DNA from: Rhodovastum atsumiense
GTDB lineage: Bacteria; Pseudomonadota; Alphaproteobacteria; Acetobacterales; Acetobacteraceae
DNA: 64,000 nt
Direction of reading: 5' to 3'
Assembly (NCBI RefSeq): GCF_937425535.1
Contig: NZ_OW485603.1
Location: 1 to 64,000 of the forward strand
Position numbers and translations under genes: made by a program. The notes under the pieces were generated by a model that was given only the letters and a program-made list of their open reading frames with translations, was not told the origin of the DNA and did no database searches. Shown here in pieces: positions 19,501 to 27,400 of this stretch (the stretch's first letter is position 1; each line of letters starts with the position of its first letter).

Positions 19501-19989
19501 GCGGGCCGCGCCCTGGCCGCGCGCATCCGAGCCAGCCTCGAAGCCGCGCGGAACCCCGACAGCGGCCGGAAAGCCGCGTCCGGCGACGGTCAGGCCCCCG
19601 CTGCGCATCCCAGGGAAGACGTCACCGTGATGGTGGTCGAGGACGACGAATCCCTGCGGGAGTCCCTGGCGGACTTCCTGGACCTCGAGGGCATCCGCGC
19701 GGTCGGGGCGGCGGACGGCCGCGAAGCCCTGCAGCTGCTGGCGTCCGGGGTCCGGCCGGACGCCATCATCCTCGACCTGATGATGCCGGGGATGAACGGA
19801 TGGGAGTTCAGGCGGGCCCAGATGAGCGCGCCGGAGCTGCGCAACATCCCGGTGTTCGTCGTCTCCGGCGTCAACGTGCCTTCGGCCGAGGTGGAAACCC
19901 TGAAAGCGTTGGAGTTCGTCCAGAAGCCTTTCGATCCCGTTCGCCTGGTTGCGGCGGTCGCCCAGGCCGCCGGGCGAAGGGACGGATAA
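16513..19989 (+). CDS. MASE1 hybrid sensor histidine kinase with two receivers
   Basis: The protein has 1158 residues, with ATG at 16513 behind GGAGGAAC. The N-terminal membrane part (about 35-330, roughly eight helices, such as ALFGIAYFAAVLLGHALSL and FWPGAGLYVAALLL) matches the MASE1 sensor. Two PAS domains follow (LRLFVDRAPAAIAMFDTEM; DLGTFMTRAPDGTIHFWSKG). The HisKA domain carries phospho-acceptor His655 in GGIAHDFNNILQAV, and the ATPase has NLGINARDAMP, ADTGTGMD and GTGLGLPM. Receiver 1 starts near 895 (ILLVDDDELVRETL; LVSDLSMYGMN) and receiver 2 near 1037 (VMVVEDDESLRESL; IILDLMMPGMNGW). Both keep the acceptor Asp. It precedes a second hybrid kinase by 108 bases and may share its operon. 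Signal unknown. Confidence 0.95.
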   Translation: MNESAPGAFSSSSVSAPGSADKGPDTAAAAWRGQAAAALFGIAYFAAVLLGHALSLRPSAVATFWPGAGLYVAALLLAPPRRWPALIAAAGAASITAHVWLLAEPLALSLGTVAASGLEAVAGAVTIRLVLRGSGGGIEPACRLRDTLAIGAAALAAPVAGATVSAAAVAALAGASFAEVWPVWWVADAVGIAVAAPLTLAAVRAWKERSALAAQLPKGRLLEAVAALAAVVACTAAVFWLPLSPMRPTFWTLPPLMWVALRHGQFGATAAAALLALTAAAGMAAGAGPYLQPGLNPAGQALILQMFLFVAVAMTQLMAAVVTERAAASSRLAAVNAGLGAAVAARTAELTAANARVTESEARLRLFVDRAPAAIAMFDTEMRYLAVSRRFLRDFALDGVLDPQSVIGRSHYDVVPDIPERWREINRRVIGGETLSAGEDQYPHADGRIDWVQWEMTPWRRADGSAGGALLAAEMVTTRKQGEAALAENEARLHDLVQTLDLGTFMTRAPDGTIHFWSKGAERLYGWTAAEAVGRVSHDLLRTVFPVALAEVEAALERDGEWSGDLRHRTRDGRELIVSARKALRRGPDGQPLSVMEALTDTTAQRRAEAELAELNRRLEERVREEVAAREDAQARAAHAQRIQALGQLAGGIAHDFNNILQAVSGAATLIEQWPEDRDKTRRLARTAIDAAARGASITQRLLSFGRRGEMRAEAVPVSGLLEGMRDVLAHTLGSPISVRSEVPADIPPVMADRGQLETALVNLGINARDAMPQGGTLTFSARAENVSEGGAHPAGLTPGDYVRISAADTGTGMDEATLTRVTEPFFTTKPPGQGTGLGLPMVKGFAEQSGGAFMITSAPGAGTTVTLWLPQAASLADHAQAGEEDYRGGPGGGARILLVDDDELVRETLAAQLEDVGFSTLVAASGAEALELLQSGEEADALVSDLSMYGMNGVETIRQARHLRPGLPCFLLTGYMGERAALSSGDSFALVRKPVAGRALAARIRASLEAARNPDSGRKAASGDGQAPAAHPREDVTVMVVEDDESLRESLADFLDLEGIRAVGAADGREALQLLASGVRPDAIILDLMMPGMNGWEFRRAQMSAPELRNIPVFVVSGVNVPSAEVETLKALEFVQKPFDPVRLVAAVAQAAGRRDG

Positions 19990-20097
19990 GCGCATGCCGG
20001 ATGGCGGGCGGTTCTGGCGCGGCGGCAGCCCTGCCGGGCAGGTTCCATCCGCCGCAGTGGTTCCCAGTGCTCCGAGTTCCTCAAAGAGAGGTCGCCG

Positions 20098-23010
20098 ATG
20101 GTTTCGATGTCCAGGCCGGAGACAGCAACCGCCGCGTCGGCTCCGCCTGACGAGCGGGACCGGGACTGGCTCCGGCTCGCTCTCGATGCCGCTCAGCTCG
20201 GCACCTGGCAGTTCGACTTCGGGACAGGGACGCTCACGGTCTCCCCGCGGGCCGTCCAGGTGTTCGGCGTGCCGGGGCCGGAGGCGCTCGCCAGCCTGGA
20301 GCAATGGAAGGCGCTGCTGCACCCGGACGACCGTGACCGGGTGGTCGCCGCTTTCACCGAGGCCCATACCGGGGACGAGACCTACGCCGTCCAGTACCGT
20401 GTCATCCCGCCGGACGGCCCCGAGCGCTGGGTCAGCGCGCGGGGCCTGGTCACGGCCGGCCCCGGCGAGCACTCCAGGCGCATGATCGGGGTCGTCGAGG
20501 ACATCACCGAGCGCAAAGTCGCCGAGGCGGCGCTCGTGAAGCGCACCGAGGAGCTGGCGGAGTCGGAAGCGCAGTACCGGACCATGGGGGAGGCGATCCC
20601 GTTCGGCGTCTGGCTCTGCGACGAAAAGGGCGGCGCCCGCTACGTCAGCCCGTCCTTCCTGGAACTCCTCAACATGACCGGCGAGGAGCAGCAGGACTTC
20701 GGCTGGACCAAGCGCCTGCCGCCGGAGGATGTCGGTCCGATGCTGGAGCATTGGATGCACTGCATCCGCACCGGGGAGTTGTGGGACTACGAGCACCGGA
20801 TCATCGACCGGCACGGCGAGATCAACACCGTCCTGACCAGGGGCCGCCCGGTCCGTGACGCCGAAGGCCGGATCACCTCGTGGGTCGGCGTGAACCTCGA
20901 CATCACCCAGCGCAAGCGCGCCGAGGCACAACTGGCGAAGAAGAACCTGGAGCTGGAGCAGGCGCTGGAGCAGATCCGCCAGATGGACGGGTTCCGGACC
21001 CGCTTTTTCGCCAATGTCAGCCATGAGCTGCGCACGCCGCTGACGCTGATCCTCGGCCCCGTCGACGAGTTGCTCGCCTCGGGCCGCCTTCCGCCGGAAT
21101 GGGGCCGCGCGCTCGGCGTGGTGCGCCGGAACGCGCAGACCCTGCTCGCCTACGTCAACGACCTGCTCGACCTTTCCCGGCTGGATGCGGGGCGCACGCC
21201 CCTGGAATACAGCGAGACCGACCTGGCCGGCCTGGCACGCTTCGTCGCCGACCACTTCGTGGCAGCGTCATCGCAGCGGGGCATCGGATTGCGGGTCGCG
21301 GTTCCTGACGTCCTGACGGCGCAGGTCGACTCCGCCAAGATCAGCCGCGTGCTTTTCAACCTCCTTTCGAATGCCTTCAAGCATGTTCCCGACCGTGGCG
21401 GAGCTGTCGAGGTGACCCTGCAAGCCGACGGAGGCCGCTGCATCCTCGAGATCACCGACAACGGCCCCGGCGTCCCCCGGGAGATGCGGGAAAAAATCTT
21501 CCAGCGGTTCGTGCAGGGCGATGACGCCCGCCGGAGCGGCGGCAGCGGCCTCGGGCTGGCGATCGCCAGCGAGTTCGTCGCGCAGCACGGCGGCAATATC
21601 GCTGTGGGCGATGCCTCCGGCGGAACCGGGGCCGTGTTCCGGGTCGCGCTGCCCCTCGCGGCGCCTGAAGGAACGCCGGTCGCACGGCAGGAACCGCTCG
21701 GCCGCCTTGGCCTGCTTTCACTGCCGGATCACCAGACGGAAACGTTCCCGACCGGGGTGCAGATGCCCCAGGAGGCGCCTGCCGAGGCGACCTCGGACGA
21801 GGCGCTTCCGCTTGTCCTTGTCGTCGAGGACAACGTCGACCTCCGCGTCTTCGTCGCCGCCGCGCTGAAGTCCGTGGCGCGCACCGCTCTCGCGGGGGAC
21901 GGGAAAGAGGGACTGTCCGCCGCGGAGCGCCTCAGGCCCGACCTGATCCTGACCGACATCATGATGCCGCGGATGAGCGGCGATGAGATGGTCGCCGAGC
22001 TGCGGGGCCGCGGCGACCTCGCCGACATCCCGGTCATGGTGCTGTCCGCCCGTGCCGACGAACCGCTCCGGATCCGCCTGCTGCAGGGACAGGTGCAGGA
22101 CTACCTGGTCAAGCCCTTCGCCGCCGACGAACTGCGGGCGCGCGTTGCCAACCTGCTGCAGGTCAAGCGGGCCCGCGACCTCCTGCGGGCCGAACTGGAC
22201 AGCCGCCAGGAGAACCTGGAGGAGCTCGCCCGCGAGGTCGCGTCGCTGAACCGCAGCCTCCGCGCCGCCGCCGACGACATGCGGGTGGCGAGGGACCGGG
22301 CGGAGCAGGCGTCGCGGGCCAAGTCCGCGTTCCTGAACATGGTGTCGCACGAGCTGCGGACGCCGCTGACCCAACTGGAGCTTCAGGTGGGGCTGCTCCG
22401 GCGCCTGTTCGGGGGGACACTCGACGAAAAGCAGCAGAAGGTCCTGTCGCGCACGGCGGCCGCCGTGCGGAGGCTGTCGCACCTCGTCGGCTCGCTCCTC
22501 GACTACAGCACCCTCCAAAGCGGACGCCTGACGGTCCGGCCGGAGCGCTTCGACCTTGCCGGGCTGATGGCGTCGGCCTGCGCGGACGCAGCGCTCGGGG
22601 CGGATGGGCGGGATCTGGATGTCGTCGACGAGACGGACGGCGATGTGCCGCCCGTCGTGAGCGACCCGGCCCTGGTCCGGATCATCGTACGCAATCTGCT
22701 GGACAATGCGGTCAAGTACACCGGGCGGGGCAAAGTCTCGGCGCGCGTCTCGGGAGCGGGCGGGCACGTGCGCATCGAGGTTGCCGACACGGGCCCCGGC
22801 ATCCCGGCCGAAGTCCAGGAGCGGATTTTCGAGCCGTTCGAGCAGCTGGAGGAGGTCGACCGGAAGCATGCGCCAGGAGTCGGGCTCGGCCTCACCCTGG
22901 TCAGGGAAATTGCCGGGATCCTTGGCGGCCACGTGCGGCTGGTGTCCACGCCGGGCGAGGGCAGCGTCTTCGCCGTGGAGCTGCCGTCGATGGAAGGTGC
23001 GGACGCATGA
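20098..23010 (+). CDS. Soluble PAS hybrid kinase with two kinase cores
   Basis: This 970-residue protein has no obvious membrane segment. The order is PAS (LDAAQLGTWQFDFGTGTLTV), PAS (EAIPFGVWLCDEKGGARYV), kinase core 1 with His309 in FANVSHELRTPLTLIL and an ATPase (NLLSNAFKHVP, GSGLGLAI), a receiver with Asp620 (LILTDIMMPRMSGDE), then kinase core 2 with His751 in NMVSHELRTPLTQLE and a second ATPase (NLLDNAVKYT, GVGLGLTL). Kinase-receiver-kinase proteins can pass phosphate internally. The last codons overlap the start of a response regulator gene (ATGA at 23007), now truncated, that was probably its output partner. AGAGAGG precedes the start. Confidence 0.95.
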   Translation: MVSMSRPETATAASAPPDERDRDWLRLALDAAQLGTWQFDFGTGTLTVSPRAVQVFGVPGPEALASLEQWKALLHPDDRDRVVAAFTEAHTGDETYAVQYRVIPPDGPERWVSARGLVTAGPGEHSRRMIGVVEDITERKVAEAALVKRTEELAESEAQYRTMGEAIPFGVWLCDEKGGARYVSPSFLELLNMTGEEQQDFGWTKRLPPEDVGPMLEHWMHCIRTGELWDYEHRIIDRHGEINTVLTRGRPVRDAEGRITSWVGVNLDITQRKRAEAQLAKKNLELEQALEQIRQMDGFRTRFFANVSHELRTPLTLILGPVDELLASGRLPPEWGRALGVVRRNAQTLLAYVNDLLDLSRLDAGRTPLEYSETDLAGLARFVADHFVAASSQRGIGLRVAVPDVLTAQVDSAKISRVLFNLLSNAFKHVPDRGGAVEVTLQADGGRCILEITDNGPGVPREMREKIFQRFVQGDDARRSGGSGLGLAIASEFVAQHGGNIAVGDASGGTGAVFRVALPLAAPEGTPVARQEPLGRLGLLSLPDHQTETFPTGVQMPQEAPAEATSDEALPLVLVVEDNVDLRVFVAAALKSVARTALAGDGKEGLSAAERLRPDLILTDIMMPRMSGDEMVAELRGRGDLADIPVMVLSARADEPLRIRLLQGQVQDYLVKPFAADELRARVANLLQVKRARDLLRAELDSRQENLEELAREVASLNRSLRAAADDMRVARDRAEQASRAKSAFLNMVSHELRTPLTQLELQVGLLRRLFGGTLDEKQQKVLSRTAAAVRRLSHLVGSLLDYSTLQSGRLTVRPERFDLAGLMASACADAALGADGRDLDVVDETDGDVPPVVSDPALVRIIVRNLLDNAVKYTGRGKVSARVSGAGGHVRIEVADTGPGIPAEVQERIFEPFEQLEEVDRKHAPGVGLGLTLVREIAGILGGHVRLVSTPGEGSVFAVELPSMEGADA

Positions 23011-23155
23011 GCATGGTACTGTTGGTTGAGGAGGGCGAGAACATCAGGGCCTCCGTCGAGGCATTCCTGGAGATGGAAGGCTACGGGGTTCAGGTGGCCG
23101 GAACGGCCAGGAAGCGCTGAACACGCTCAAACGGCCCCCTGTTCCCGCGCGCATG
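23007..23155 (+). pseudogene. Response regulator, truncated and frameshifted
   Basis: Translation starts at ATG 23007, overlapping the kinase stop as ATGA. It reads MSMVLLVEEGENIRASVEAF then LEMEGYGVQVAGTA, a receiver start, but a stop appears after 37 codons. In the next frame the match resumes (EALNTLKRPPVPARMIL) until about 23155, where unrelated IS1182 sequence begins. The acidic pair has changed from the usual EDD to EEG. This was probably the cognate regulator of the upstream kinase, cut off before its phosphate-accepting Asp. Confidence 0.7.
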
Positions 23156-23335
23156 ATCCTGAGCCGGAGCATGCGGTCGACCTCGACACGGAGGCGGTGG
23201 TCGCAGCCGAGGTGCATGCCGCCGACCAGGGCGACACCGCGACGCTGCCCGGCACGCTGGCCGCGGCGGCAAAGCAACTGGCCGCGGTGGAGGTGCCGCC
23301 GACACCCGAAAATCCCTCCGAGACGCCCCGGGACC
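23156..23335 (+). pseudogene. IS1182-family transposase fragment
   Basis: The plus strand reads PEPEHAVDLDTEAVVAAEVH then AADQGDTATLPGTLAAAAKQ, typical of the IS1182 middle region (xHAVDxxTGAVVAVxxQxADQGDT). It continues with LAAVEVPPTPENPSE, similar to the remnant at 9.3-9.9 kb. No transposase ends are visible. It joins a broken response regulator on the left and a broken PAS gene on the right, marking an old deletion. Confidence 0.65.
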
Positions 23336-23760
23336 TCCGGGATCGGGCGTCCCTCTCCGTCAGCGCCGCCTCGGCACGCCTGCGCGCGTCGATGTTCTCC
23401 ACTACGGAAATGAACCGCTCGGGCCGGCCCGCGCCGTCGCGCATCAGCGCCACCGTGAGGTTGGCCCAGACCACGTTCCCGTGCTTGCAAAGATGCCGCT
23501 TTTCCATCTTCCAGGTTCAGATCGTCCGGATGGGTGATGTCCCGGAAGCGAAGGGCGCGCAACTCGGCCTCGGGATGGCCGAGAATCGCGCACAGCCGAG
23601 CATTGACCCGCAGTCAGGAGCTGTCCAGTCCGACATGCGCCATGCCCTGTTCGAACGTGGCGCGGAAGCGCTCCTCGCTCTCGAGCAGGGTGCATTCACT
23701 CGTCTCGTATCTCTCCGCCAGCTCATCCAACGTCCTTGCCAACGAGTTTCCAGCCGAAGG
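23336..23760 (-). pseudogene. PAS-domain sensor remnant
   Basis: The reverse strand reads LDELAERYETSECTLLESEE, RFRATFEQGMAHVGLD, a TGA stop, then LRVNARLCAILGHPEAELRA and RFRDITHPDDLNLEDG. In another frame it continues KRHLCKHGNVVWANLTVALM and GAGRPERFISVVENIDARRR. This is a PAS domain with its PAC end, carrying one nonsense codon and one frameshift. The kinase half is absent. It is a relic of a further sensor protein in this kinase-rich region. Confidence 0.75.
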
Positions 23761-24271
23761 TCCGGTTTTCCGGACCCGAACGACAACAATCATGCCGCGC
23801 TCCGCGTCCCTGGCGCCGTCGTCATGTCATCGGTTTGGGAATGGCAATGGATGCCGCCGTGGCTCCGGCAACAGGGCGGCAGGCGGGGAGCCGTCCGGAC
23901 ACGGGAAAACTCCTCGGACCTTCAATCCCTCGCCCACCTGCCCGCGCTGACAGGACATTGCCTGTCGCGGCACGCCGGAACCGCCGCGAGCACGAAATCC
24001 TGGCTGTCCAGGCGCGGTCATTATTTCCATCCCAACAATTGACTGGTGATGGCAAATAAGTCCCCTGCCGTCGCATGATCCAGATTGAGGCGCACTCGCC
24101 AAAGTCACATCACATGTGTCAAGGTGACGAGGTAAGGCTGCGGTGCACAGCAATCTTATTGCGAATGCAATTTTGATTGTGGCGCCTTCCCGTTGGCGGA
24201 ACATCCATTCGATCGAATCCGCCACGTCAATCCATGGTTGCGACTCCTCCTGACCGCAGCGGTGACGGCAC
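23761..24271. other. Intergenic region before the ethylene-receptor-like kinase
   Basis: About 510 bases without a supported gene. The sequence from 24050 onward is less GC-rich and probably contains the promoter of the kinase at 24272, but I see no clear consensus boxes. Confidence 0.35.
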
Positions 24272-27106
24272 ATGTTCCAAATGATCGCCCAATCGTTGTT
24301 CGATGCGTCATCCTTCACACCGCACGGGTTCTGTCTGCTTTGGGAACCCTGGCTGATCTGGACGCAGTCCATCGCCAGCGCCGGGGTGGGGGCGGCCTAC
24401 TTCTCGATTCCGTTGGCTCTCGCACACTTCGCCGCCCGCCGCCGTGACCTCGTCTATCGTCCCGTCCTTTGGCTGTTCGCCGCCTTCATCCTGCTCTGCG
24501 GCACGGGCCACTGGCTTGATCTGCTCACGCTGTGGGTGCCGGCCTATGGCCTGAAAGCCGTCATGGACGCGGCGACGGCCGTGGTGTCCGGCGTCACGGC
24601 AGTGGCGCTCTGGCCGCTGATGCGGAAGGCGTTGGCCCTGCCATCACCTTCCCAGTTCCAGGCCGCGAACGCGGCGCTGGAGCGCGACCGCGCGGTGCGG
24701 GCCGCGCTGGAAAGCACGGGAGAAAGCGTGTTCGCACTGTCCCGCGACTGGCGCTTCACCTTCCTCAACAGTCGCGCCGAGGCACTGATGTCCGACGGGC
24801 GGGACCTTGTCGGGCAGATGTTCTGGGAGGCGTTTCCCGGCATTGTCGGCACCGACCTGTTCGCGGCCTACCGGCGCTGCATGGCCGAACGGGTGCCCGT
24901 TGAAGTCGAGCAATTCTATGAGCCAAAGGGACGCCATTACATGGCGCGGGCGTTTCCCTTCGTTGACGGCGGCATCACCGTGTTCTTCCGCGACGTGACC
25001 GGGCAGCGCCAGGCGGAACAGGACCTGCGTGCCGCCGAGGCCAAGGCGTCCAGGACATACGGGGAACTGCTGGAGAGCCAGGCGAGGCTGGAGGCGGCGC
25101 TCGCGGCCATGGCGGACGCCGTGTCCATCTCCGACGCGGACGGCAATTTCATCCACCTCAACGACGCTTTTGCGTCGTTCCACAGGTTCCGGAGCAAGGA
25201 CGAGTGCGCCAGGACCCTCTCCGAGTGCCCGGCCATCCTGGAGGTCTTCCTGGAGACGGGCGAGCCGGCGCGCCTGGACCAATGGGCGGGCGCGCGGGCG
25301 CTCCGCGGCGAGACGGCCGTGGGCGCGGTGTACCGCCTCCGGCGCAGGGACACGGGTGAAAGCTGGGTCGGAAGCTACAATCTGGCGCCCATCCGGGACG
25401 GGGATGGCAGGATCGTCGGCTCGGTCGTCACGGGACGCGACATCACGGAGCGGCTGCGCGCGGACGAGGCGCTGGCCGAGAGCGAGGCGCGGTTCCGCGC
25501 CGCCGTGCGGGCCGTGCGCGGCATCCTGTGGACCACCAGCGCCGACGGCCGGATGGTCGGCGAGCAGCCCGGATGGGCGGCGCTGACCGGGCAAAGCCGG
25601 GACGAATACCAGGACCGCGGGTGGGCGAACGCCGTGCATCCGGACGACGCGCAATCGACCGTCGACGCCTGGAACGCGGCAGTCGCCGGGCGCCGCGCGT
25701 TCGTCTTCGAGCACCGGCTGCGGTGCCACGATGGCTCCTGGCGGCACTTCGCCGTCCGGGCGATCCCGGTGCCGGATGACGGCGGCGGGGTCCGCGAATG
25801 GGTCGGCGTGCACACCGATATCACCGAGCAGCGTGAGGCCGAAACCGCCCTCGCCGAGCTGAACCGGCACCTGGAGGAACGGGTGCGCGAGGAGATCGCG
25901 GCGCGGGAGGCGGCACAGCAGGGCGCGAAGCATGCCCGGCACATGCAGGCGCTCGGACAGATCGCCGGCGGCGTCGCCCATGAGTTCAACAACATCCTCC
26001 AGGCGGTGCAAGGCGCCGCCAACCTGATCGAGAAGCGCGCCGCGGACCCGGTCAGTGTCCGCAAGTTCGCTCGCATCGTCATCGGTTCTTCCGAGCGGGG
26101 TTCCACCATCACTTACCGTCTGCTGGCTTTCGCCCGTCGGAGCAGAGTTCATCCCGAGCGGATCGATCCCGCCTCCATGCTGGACGCCCTGCGCGAAATC
26201 CTGACTCACACCCTCGGCGGACAGGTCATCGTGCGCGTCGAACTCGAGCCGATGCTGCCCGCCGTGATTGTTGACAGAAAGGAACTGGAGACGGCGCTGA
26301 TAAACCTCGCGACCAATGCCCGTGACGCCATGCCGAAGGGCGGCACGCTCACCCTTTCGGCCGTCGCGGAGACAGTCGGAACCGCCGGGATCCATCCGGC
26401 GGCTCTCAGGCCGGGCCGTTACGCCCGGCTTGAGGTTCACGACGACGGCGCCGGCATGGAACCCGAAACATTGGCGCGCGCGGCCGAACCATTTTTCACG
26501 ACCAAGCCGGTCGGCCAGGGCACCGGCCTCGGCCTGTCGATGGCCAAGGGGTTCGCCGAGCAGAGCGGTGGCGGTCTCGCCATCGACAGCGAACCGGGCT
26601 GCGGCACCACCGTCACGCTCTGGTTGCCGGTCGCGGAGGGCGACCAGCAGACGGCGGCGACGCGGCACGCCGTCCGCGAACCCGGGGCCATCGGAAAGCC
26701 GGCGATACGGATTCTCCTCGTCGACGACGAGGAGATGGTGCGCGAAACCCTCGCCGCGGGTCTTGGAGATGCCGGTCTCTCCGTGCTTGTGGCGCAAAGC
26801 GGCGGTGAGGCGCTCGCCCTGCTCGATGAGGGCGAGCCGGTGGACGCCCTGGTCACCGACCTGTCGATGCCGGGCATGGACGGGCTGAGTCTCATCGGGC
26901 ATGCCCGGGAGCGACGGCGCGGGCTCCCGGCGCTCGTCCTGACGGGACACGTCGAGAGCGCGCGGAAGAGACCGGCCGACGGCGGACCTGGTGAACCTCT
27001 CGCGATCCTGCGCAAGCCGATCGACGCCGAGCGGCTTGCCGAAGAGGTGGAAGACATTCTTGCCGCAGGGGCGCGATACGGCGACGGCAGTTCCGGGCGT
27101 TCCTGA
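24272..27106 (+). CDS. Hybrid histidine kinase with ethylene-receptor-like membrane domain
   Basis: The protein has 944 residues. The first 115 form three membrane helices closely matching the N-terminus of plant and cyanobacterial ethylene receptors: AYFSIPLAL, FILLCGTGHWLDLLTLW and AVVSGVTAVALWPL. With a constant offset of 11, Cys76 and His80 align with the copper ligands Cys65 and His69 of Arabidopsis ETR1, and Tyr43, Ile46, Pro47 and Ile73 also match; the position of ETR1 Asp25 is Ser36 here. Then follow three PAS-like domains, a HisKA domain with His570 (GGVAHEFNNILQAV), an ATPase (NLATNARDAMP, GTGLGLSM) and a receiver from about 812 (ILLVDDEEMVRETL; LVTDLSMPGMDG). Whether it binds copper or ethylene is unproven. 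The ribosome site is weak and the start is inferred from the first helix. Confidence 0.9.
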   Translation: MFQMIAQSLFDASSFTPHGFCLLWEPWLIWTQSIASAGVGAAYFSIPLALAHFAARRRDLVYRPVLWLFAAFILLCGTGHWLDLLTLWVPAYGLKAVMDAATAVVSGVTAVALWPLMRKALALPSPSQFQAANAALERDRAVRAALESTGESVFALSRDWRFTFLNSRAEALMSDGRDLVGQMFWEAFPGIVGTDLFAAYRRCMAERVPVEVEQFYEPKGRHYMARAFPFVDGGITVFFRDVTGQRQAEQDLRAAEAKASRTYGELLESQARLEAALAAMADAVSISDADGNFIHLNDAFASFHRFRSKDECARTLSECPAILEVFLETGEPARLDQWAGARALRGETAVGAVYRLRRRDTGESWVGSYNLAPIRDGDGRIVGSVVTGRDITERLRADEALAESEARFRAAVRAVRGILWTTSADGRMVGEQPGWAALTGQSRDEYQDRGWANAVHPDDAQSTVDAWNAAVAGRRAFVFEHRLRCHDGSWRHFAVRAIPVPDDGGGVREWVGVHTDITEQREAETALAELNRHLEERVREEIAAREAAQQGAKHARHMQALGQIAGGVAHEFNNILQAVQGAANLIEKRAADPVSVRKFARIVIGSSERGSTITYRLLAFARRSRVHPERIDPASMLDALREILTHTLGGQVIVRVELEPMLPAVIVDRKELETALINLATNARDAMPKGGTLTLSAVAETVGTAGIHPAALRPGRYARLEVHDDGAGMEPETLARAAEPFFTTKPVGQGTGLGLSMAKGFAEQSGGGLAIDSEPGCGTTVTLWLPVAEGDQQTAATRHAVREPGAIGKPAIRILLVDDEEMVRETLAAGLGDAGLSVLVAQSGGEALALLDEGEPVDALVTDLSMPGMDGLSLIGHARERRRGLPALVLTGHVESARKRPADGGPGEPLAILRKPIDAERLAEEVEDILAAGARYGDGSSGRS

Positions 27107-27124
27107 ACGGGATGGCGTCTTCCG

Positions 27125-27280
27125 GGTTCTGTTGCAAACTCGGTGAACAGCTCGAGCGCTTCCTTGGGCGAACTGAGATTCAGGCGGCGATGTCGAACAA
27201 GCTGGCGATGAATGCAGCCTGGGCCTTCATGTCCCGACCGTCGATCCTGCGAACCTGCCCTTTCCTCATCATCGCCATCG
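27125..27280 (-). mobile_element. IS6-family type A remnant (transposase C-terminus and one end)
   Basis: The left end GGTTCTGTTGCAAACTCGG resembles the GGCTCTGTTGCAAA terminus of the complete copy at 47825. The reverse strand then encodes the last part of the transposase (KGQVRRIDGRDMKAQAAFIA-like). It is cut at 27280, where IS6 type B begins. Confidence 0.8.
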
Positions 27281-27400
27281 GCATTGTCAAGTTCGCGGCC
27301 TCCGCCCGGAACGATACGGCTGGGGCATTCTGCCGAGATGACCTCCGAGCCCGTTACCTACCCGGGATACCGGTTCCCAGCCGAGATCATCAGCTACGCC
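27281..27400 (+). mobile_element. IS6-family type B remnant (left end and transposase N-terminus)
   Basis: It begins with GCATTGTCAAGTTCGCGGCC, the terminus of the type B element also seen at 40360. An ATG at 27338 starts MTSEPVTYPGYRFPAEIISY, the transposase N-terminus. It is interrupted at 27401 by IS256 copy 2; the rest is missing. Confidence 0.85.

Noticed and set aside
19465-26950. Long antisense frames over the sensor kinases (for example 19465-21255 and 24644-26950)
   Set aside because: Shadows of kinase genes with all catalytic motifs on the plus strand.
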